Below are positions 15,475 to 19,779 of a stretch of DNA of 19,779 bases, piece after piece. The stretch is from positions 1-19,779 of the forward strand of contig JADFNR010000063.1 in the NCBI GenBank assembly GCA_022563275.1, read 5' to 3'. Both the position numbers and the translations under genes were made by a program. Source of the DNA: Chloroflexota bacterium (GTDB lineage Bacteria > Chloroflexota > Dehalococcoidia > UBA3495). How positions within the stretch are numbered: the stretch's first letter is position 1; each line of letters opens with the position of its first letter. The notes under the pieces are model-generated. The model made no database searches. It was given only the letters and a program-made list of their open reading frames with translations, and was not told the DNA's origin.

Positions 15475-15918
15475 CAGGGATACCGCCAGGGCTTCGGCCA
15501 CAACGTTGTTAGACTGCAAGACCCAGGAGCCAACGGTGTTAACAATGCCGTGGGGATATCCAATATAGCCGCTGCCGCGGAAGGCTTCAATTTGGATGTA
15601 CAGTTGGGCGCTGACCCAAAAGCGCTTCTCGATGTCCTCAGCAAGAGTTCCGGACAAAGTTTTGTTCTCGACTACATGTCGGCCTTTTTGCTGAGCGGGG
15701 ATTTCATTGCCAACGACACCCCTGTGATGCGACTCCTTCTCGAAGACCTTGGTCTGGCGCATCAAATGGCGCATGAAGCCGGCGTTTCAATGCCCACAAG
15801 CGGGGTTGCTCTTGATCTATTCGAACGCTTCAGAAGTGCTTGGCCGGACATAGAGGACGTGGCTGGCGTGGTTTTGGCACTCGAGCAGGACAACCGCACC
15901 GGTGGAATGAGGAAATGA
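15475..15918 (+). pseudogene. 3-hydroxyisobutyrate dehydrogenase-like C-terminal fragment
   Basis: The plus-strand frame ending at 15918 encodes the C-terminal helical half of the beta-hydroxyacid dehydrogenase family, which includes 3-hydroxyisobutyrate dehydrogenase and tartronate semialdehyde reductase. Recognisable parts are GHNVVRLQDPGA, VNNAVGISNIAAAAEG, GADPKALLDVLSKSSGQS, LLLEDLGLAHQMAHEAGV and the ending VVLALEQDN. The catalytic Lys normally found just before the NN motif (KLVNN type) is replaced (NGVNN). The whole N-terminal Rossmann NAD(P)-binding domain is missing; upstream the frame is open but unlike the family. The left boundary given is therefore approximate. No ribosome-binding site is evident. 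It ends 35 bp before repeat copy C, is convergent with the cyclase gene, and is on the opposite strand to the other genes of the array. It is very probably non-functional. Confidence 0.65.
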
Positions 15919-15953
15919 GGTCGACGCAGCCTGAAGGGTCGTTCAACAGCACT

Positions 15954-15991
15954 GAGGTACCGGGAACACAATCGACACACCGATTTAGCTT
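15954..15991 (-). repeat. 38-bp direct repeat, copy C
   Basis: This copy has T at position 19 and A at position 30 and is identical to copy D over the 38-bp core. It lies between two convergent genes: 94 bp beyond the stop of the cyclase gene and 35 bp beyond the end of the dehydrogenase fragment. Similarity to copy B extends rightward to about 16041. Confidence 0.92.
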
Positions 15992-16027
15992 TCATGCCTC
16001 GACGAAATTCGCGTGATTGGTGGAGAC

Positions 16028-16046
16028 GGGGGAGGGTCCAACCCCC
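16028..16046. terminator. Weak G/C hairpin after the cyclase gene
   Basis: GGGGG (16028-16032) and CCCCC (16042-16046) can pair around a 9-nt loop, about 40 bp beyond the cyclase stop on the minus strand. No T-run follows. It could be a weak terminator, or it could be part of the extended repeat shared with copy B, since the loop contains the shared GGGTCCAA. Confidence 0.3.
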
Positions 16047-16085
16047 TGAAACACGGTCTGGTCGCGCTGGCGCCGATCAGGTCCG

Positions 16086-19000
16086 CTAGGACAATTCTTC
16101 CAACAATGCCTTGGCGTCGATCAAGTCGGGCGTATCGAACCCCTCGGTGAACCAGCCGTAGATCTCGGCCAGCAGCTCTCGCGCATCTGTCTGCTTGCCC
16201 TGCTTCCGCCAGAGTCGGGCGAGACACATGGATGACCTTAACTCCAAAGACCTGGCGCTCTGCTTTCTGGCTACATCAAGGGCTTGGTTGAAGCTTTCCT
16301 CGGCTTCAATGTCGCTTCCTCCCGGCAAAAGCAGCAGCTCACCTTTAAGCCGGTGTACCTCTGCCTCCCAGGCGCTGCCGCCGTCCGGCAAAAGAGCGAA
16401 CCTTTCGCTCCACGCTTGTAGCCCATCCTCAGCCCGTCCTGAAATCAGGTGAGACTCAGCCAGGTATACCATCCCAACCGATTGATTTAGCATACCTCCC
16501 ATACGTGCTGCGGAAGTCGACCCGGCAATGATGGATTCGATGCCTTCCGAGGTCCGGCCCTGCTGCGCCCAGCAGGCGCCCAGTATCTGAGACCCAACCG
16601 CAGCCCAAAATGCAAATCTTTGCTCTTGGGAAAGTTCAACGGTTGCCTCGGCGTAGTGGAGCGCGGATTGAAAGGCTCTTGTATCGAAGTAAAACATGGC
16701 CGTGAAGCTTTGTATGGCGGCCAAGGTGAAGGGGTGGGACACTTCTTGCGCCAGTTCCAGGGCCTTTTGAATCTGAATCAAAGCCTGATCAGGAAAGCCC
16801 AACAACCACAGATTCCTGGCGTAAAAAGCCCGGGCGGTACACGTGGGCTCCTGGCCATAGCGGAGCGCCAACGTCCGGTGTTCAGAAAGTTCGTAATGTG
16901 ATATCCCTTGTTCCAAATGCTCTCGGGCCGAAGCTTGGTTCCCCATGAACATCATGGCGGAACCGATGTTGCGGTGGGCCATCACGACAGGGTATGGGTC
17001 TTCACTCCTTTGGGCCGCTTCTAAACACTCTTCAGCCACCTGCAAAGCTGATTGTAATTCGGCTCGGATCAGGTAATAGGTGAAGAGTCCGTACGTAACC
17101 TGAAAGTACTGAGGCGTTTCGCCGATCTGGTCCATCAGCTCCCTTGCCCGGCTGAACGCACGTTCCACGTTTGGTGAAGAATAACCCTGAATCTGGATCA
17201 AACATTGTCCCAGCATGGTCTGGAATGCCACTTCCTGAGATGCTCGTTCAGCCGTTTCCGGCAAATGTTCCAGCAGTTCCAGTCCCTTGGTAAAGTGGTT
17301 CACCCCCTCCACATTGGCGGAGCGGCGCATGGCGTTCTGACCTGCCTGCTGCCAGTGGGGTATCGCCTCCGCGTTCAACCCGGCTTCAGTGTAGTGATGG
17401 GCCACCAACTCGGGCTGGGACTCGACGGTTTCAGGAAAGCTCTCTTCATATATTTGGGCCACCAATCGGTGGTACTGCTGCCTCCGGCTGATCAGGAGCG
17501 AGTTGTAAGCCGCGTCCTGGATCAGGGCATGTTTGAAGATATAGCTTGCTTCCGGTAAAACCCCGTGCTGGTACAGGAATTCTCCGGTTACCAGTTGCCT
17601 TAGGTGGTCCGAAAGTGGGCCTTCATCCTCCTGAGAAACGGCCTGGATCAACTGGTAAATGAATTCCCTGCCCAAGACGGACGCCAGTTGAACAACCTCT
17701 TTAACTTCCCCCAGCCGGTCCAGCCGGGCCGTGAGCGAGTCCTGAAGCGTGGAAGGGATGGCCAGATCTGTCAGCGGCCCGGTCAGCTCGTAGCGGCCGT
17801 CCACTTCACGTAGTAGCCCTGACTCCAGCACCATCCGAGTGAGTTCTTCCACGAACAGGGGAACACCATCGCTTTTGGCGGATATCTGGGTTACCACATC
17901 TTCCGGGAGTTCTTTCCCACCGGTCACCCGTGCCATCAGGTCGGTGGCTAGCCTCCGGGGAAGCCGGTTAAGGTTGATCTGAGTTACGTGGCTGCGGCTT
18001 CCCCAGGGCGGCGTGAACTCGGGCCGGAAGGTGAGGATGACCATAACTTTTGTCGTGGCAACCTGCTCTAGCAGAAGGCCAAGAAAATCCAACGTCGTGG
18101 GGTCGGCCCAATGCAGGTCTTCAAAGACCGCCAGTACCGGCTCCTGCGAGGCTGTCGCCACCTTGAGTTGCGCCATCAATTCCATGGTTCTCTGGCGTTG
18201 TAGTTGAGGGCTGATATCTAACGGCGGATGACTCTCGTCCAACGGAACCGACAACATACCTGCCCACAGGGACAGCGCTTCCGGGGTGAGTAGCGAACGT
18301 TCCTCCAACGCCTTCTCCAGCGCTTGAATCCGCTCTTCCGGAGAATCCATTCTCTGGAATCCGAGCCAGCGCTCATAAGACTCGATGATCGGGAACAAGG
18401 TGCTGTTCTGGTGGTAAGGTGAGCACCGGTGTTCCTGCATGACGTGGGGCCGCCCGGCGAGTCCGTCGATCAGCCCTTGGAGCAGCCGGGACTTGCCGAT
18501 TCCAGCTTCACCGCTGACTAACACCACCTGGCCTAAGCCTTCCTCCACCTGTTCCCAGCGGTCCAGCAGCAACCCGACTTCCTGATCCCGGCCCACCAGC
18601 GGCGTTAGGTGGGTCGATACCGCAACATCGAACCGGGTCTGCGCTCCGCTTTCTTCTAGGACCCGAAATAGCTCCACAGGCTCAGCGATGCCTTTTAGTT
18701 CGTGGGGGCCCATTGATTCGGAGAGGAAAAAGCCCTGGACGAGGTTTGCAGTAACGTCGCTGATAGCTATCCCATTGGGTTCGGCGGCCCCCTCGATTCG
18801 AGCCGCTACGTTGGGCGTCTCGCCTACGATGGCCAGTTCTTCCAGGGTGTCTCCGCCACCCATCTCTCCGGCCACCACCAAACCGGTGTGAATGCCGATA
18901 CGCACCGTCAGTTCTAGGTCTCTCGCTGATCTGAGCTGAGCGTTCAGAGGACCCATGCCTTGAAGTATTGCCAGTCCCGCCCGGACCGCCCGCTGTGGGT

Positions 19001-19457
19001 CGTCTTCGTGGGCTTGTGGGTAGCCGAAGTAGACCAGGAGTCCATCACCCAGGTACTTGGCGATGTGCCCTTCGAATCGGCCCACGGCGCCGGCGCAGAC
19101 CTCCTGGTAGCCGCGTATCACATCACGGAGATCTTCCGGGTCTAATTGCTGAGAGAGGGCAGTGGAGCCTTGGAGATCGCAGAACATGACCGTAAGTTGG
19201 CGACGTTCGGCGTCGGGGGCAGTCCCGGTGGGTTCGACTGGAGGTGGGGAGGCTGGGGAGATGCCGGCGCCTTCGGATGTCGCCGCTAGGTGCCGTTCCG
19301 CGGAGCGAAGATAAGCGGCGGCTTCCTCATTGCCGGGATCGACTTCTAGCACGTCTTGGGCCAGGCCGTGCATGGCGTGCCATTCGCCCTGTGCCTCAGC
19401 TTGGTCGATTTGATCTAACAGGCGCTCGATGCGCCGTTGTATACGCTCGCTTGCCAT
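16086..19457 (-). CDS. Class III nucleotidyl cyclase-AAA ATPase-TPR regulator
   Basis: The 1123-residue protein has a helical N-terminus (1-60), a class III adenylate/guanylate cyclase domain (about 85-268), an AAA/STAND-type ATPase (about 283-560) and TPR-like helical repeats to the end. Cyclase residues present are metal-binding D94 (MFCDLQGST) and D138 (YLGDG), K134, and the transition-state pair N216 and R220 in GETPNVAAR. T214 replaces the usual substrate-specifying Asp, the pattern of class IIIb cyclases, some of which are bicarbonate-responsive. Walker A is GEAGIGKS (316-323) and Walker B is VLAVFEDLHWAD (441-452). It probably makes cAMP in the cytoplasm, gated by ATPase and TPR partners; this is family inference. 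The ATG at 19457 has no Shine-Dalgarno sequence, and a promoter candidate lies only 12 bp upstream, so a near-leaderless mRNA is possible. It fills the unit between repeat copies C and D. Confidence 0.92.
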   Translation of the reverse strand: MASERIQRRIERLLDQIDQAEAQGEWHAMHGLAQDVLEVDPGNEEAAAYLRSAERHLAATSEGAGISPASPPPVEPTGTAPDAERRQLTVMFCDLQGSTALSQQLDPEDLRDVIRGYQEVCAGAVGRFEGHIAKYLGDGLLVYFGYPQAHEDDPQRAVRAGLAILQGMGPLNAQLRSARDLELTVRIGIHTGLVVAGEMGGGDTLEELAIVGETPNVAARIEGAAEPNGIAISDVTANLVQGFFLSESMGPHELKGIAEPVELFRVLEESGAQTRFDVAVSTHLTPLVGRDQEVGLLLDRWEQVEEGLGQVVLVSGEAGIGKSRLLQGLIDGLAGRPHVMQEHRCSPYHQNSTLFPIIESYERWLGFQRMDSPEERIQALEKALEERSLLTPEALSLWAGMLSVPLDESHPPLDISPQLQRQRTMELMAQLKVATASQEPVLAVFEDLHWADPTTLDFLGLLLEQVATTKVMVILTFRPEFTPPWGSRSHVTQINLNRLPRRLATDLMARVTGGKELPEDVVTQISAKSDGVPLFVEELTRMVLESGLLREVDGRYELTGPLTDLAIPSTLQDSLTARLDRLGEVKEVVQLASVLGREFIYQLIQAVSQEDEGPLSDHLRQLVTGEFLYQHGVLPEASYIFKHALIQDAAYNSLLISRRQQYHRLVAQIYEESFPETVESQPELVAHHYTEAGLNAEAIPHWQQAGQNAMRRSANVEGVNHFTKGLELLEHLPETAERASQEVAFQTMLGQCLIQIQGYSSPNVERAFSRARELMDQIGETPQYFQVTYGLFTYYLIRAELQSALQVAEECLEAAQRSEDPYPVVMAHRNIGSAMMFMGNQASAREHLEQGISHYELSEHRTLALRYGQEPTCTARAFYARNLWLLGFPDQALIQIQKALELAQEVSHPFTLAAIQSFTAMFYFDTRAFQSALHYAEATVELSQEQRFAFWAAVGSQILGACWAQQGRTSEGIESIIAGSTSAARMGGMLNQSVGMVYLAESHLISGRAEDGLQAWSERFALLPDGGSAWEAEVHRLKGELLLLPGGSDIEAEESFNQALDVARKQSARSLELRSSMCLARLWRKQGKQTDARELLAEIYGWFTEGFDTPDLIDAKALLEELS

Positions 19458-19468
19458 GATTGTGGAAT

Positions 19469-19496
19469 GTTAAACCCACAGCGATGAGCATGTCCA
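19469..19496 (-). promoter_or_regulatory. Candidate promoter giving a near-leaderless cyclase mRNA
   Basis: On the minus strand TGGACA (19491-19496), a 16-bp spacer and TTTAAC (19469-19474) match sigma70 at 5 of 6 and 4 of 6 positions. Transcription would begin around 19462, only about 5 nt before the ATG at 19457. This fits the absence of a ribosome-binding site. Confidence 0.35.
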
Positions 19497-19656
19497 CACG
19501 GGCACGTACGGCACAGCTTGAGGATGTGCGCCGAAATTCAGGCGGCCTTGACATGGCAGAGCGTCCTCTGTCCGCCGTAAACCAGGCCAGTGTTTGAAAC
19601 AATGTGGAAGGTGTTGGCGGCTGGATAGCTGCAATGATCGCGAGTCTTACGCCTCC

Positions 19657-19694
19657 GAGGTACCGGGAACACAATCGACACACCGATTTAGCTT
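19657..19694 (-). repeat. 38-bp direct repeat, copy D
   Basis: The core is identical to copy C. It lies 199 bp upstream of the cyclase start. The bases just left of the core (CTTACGCCTCC) resemble those left of copy B (CCTACGACACC). Beyond the right side, to the window end at 19779, I see no supportable gene. The 199 bp between the repeat and the cyclase start hold only the promoter candidate. Confidence 0.92.
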
Positions 19695-19779
19695 CAGGGT
19701 TGGGGCATACGAAAAACGTCAAATTGGGGACCGCGCCTGAAATGCCACTTGTTTCTGTCTGTAGCACCGGGGTCTAACG

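Noticed and set aside
15409..15774. Minus-strand 121-codon frame
   Set aside because: It overlaps the plus-strand dehydrogenase fragment, whose family motifs are convincing; no motif was recognised in the minus frame.
11947..19694. The four repeats as a CRISPR array or classical integron array
   Set aside because: Spacing is 1.9-3.7 kb and filled with genes, so it is not CRISPR. The core lacks the RYYYAAC and GTTRRRY pair of attC sites, and no integrase is present, so it is not a classical integron array.
10884..19694. An intact prophage
   Set aside because: Only a truncated portal gene is phage-like; terminase, protease, capsid, tail, lysis and integrase genes are absent from the window.
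19396..19767. Minus-strand 123-codon frame running through repeat copy D into the cyclase start
   Set aside because: It has no motif, overlaps the cyclase start in another frame, and includes the repeat. Similar Cys-containing peptides around other copies are only translations of the repeat.
1..19779. tRNA, rRNA or riboswitch genes
   Set aside because: No cloverleaf with a TTC-type T-loop, no rRNA-like stretch and no known riboswitch core was recognised on either strand by reading; a covariance-model search would be needed to exclude small RNAs.

Overview
The window is GC-rich and looks bacterial. Its gene families (SMP-30, carboxymuconolactone decarboxylase-like, NIPSNAP, VOC, class V aminotransferase, tandem Usp, S9 peptidase, cyclase-AAA-TPR) are a mix I associate with Chloroflexota, especially uncultured SAR202/Dehalococcoidia-type genomes. 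That placement is inference from gene content; there is no rRNA or other marker here. No rRNA, tRNA, CRISPR array, transposase or integrase was recognised.

Left part, 1-10540, reads as ordinary chromosome. A multi-GAF sensor gene runs off the left edge on the minus strand (1-1624). Next, also on minus, come a carboxymuconolactone decarboxylase-like gene and an SMP-30/gluconolactonase-type gene, each followed at its 3' end by a copy of the same hairpin repeat. Divergent from these, on plus, are a VOC/glyoxalase-fold gene, a tandem NIPSNAP gene and a PLP-dependent class V aminotransferase, then a tandem universal stress protein with an intrinsic terminator. A PuuE-like polysaccharide deacetylase (minus) and an S9 peptidase (plus) diverge from a shared 146-bp promoter region. 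The enzymes suggest breakdown of organic compounds, but no complete known pathway is visible.

Right part, 10541-19779, is accessory in character. Four copies of a 38-bp direct repeat (36 of 38 positions identical in all four) lie at 11947, 13893, 15954 and 19657. They divide the region into units: an RCC1-repeat exported protein; an MFS transporter accompanied by a decayed hydroxyisobutyrate dehydrogenase-like fragment and a zinc-ribbon reading frame; and a 1123-residue class III cyclase-AAA-TPR regulator. In each unit the main gene is on the minus strand, and a repeat lies 94-109 bp beyond its stop codon. The leftmost repeat abuts the 5' end of an HK97-type phage portal gene that lacks its N-terminus and has no other phage genes beside it. 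This resembles a cassette-like array or a dispersed repeat that promotes rearrangement. It is the most unusual structure in the window; no recombinase is present, so mobility is inference.

Regulation: sigma70-like promoters can be proposed for the GAF, VOC, RCC1 and cyclase genes, an extended -10 for the S9 peptidase, and -10 boxes for the PuuE-like and SMP-30 genes. A 17-bp palindrome whose 11-bp centre equals the centre of a classical tet operator lies between the RCC1 gene and the portal remnant.
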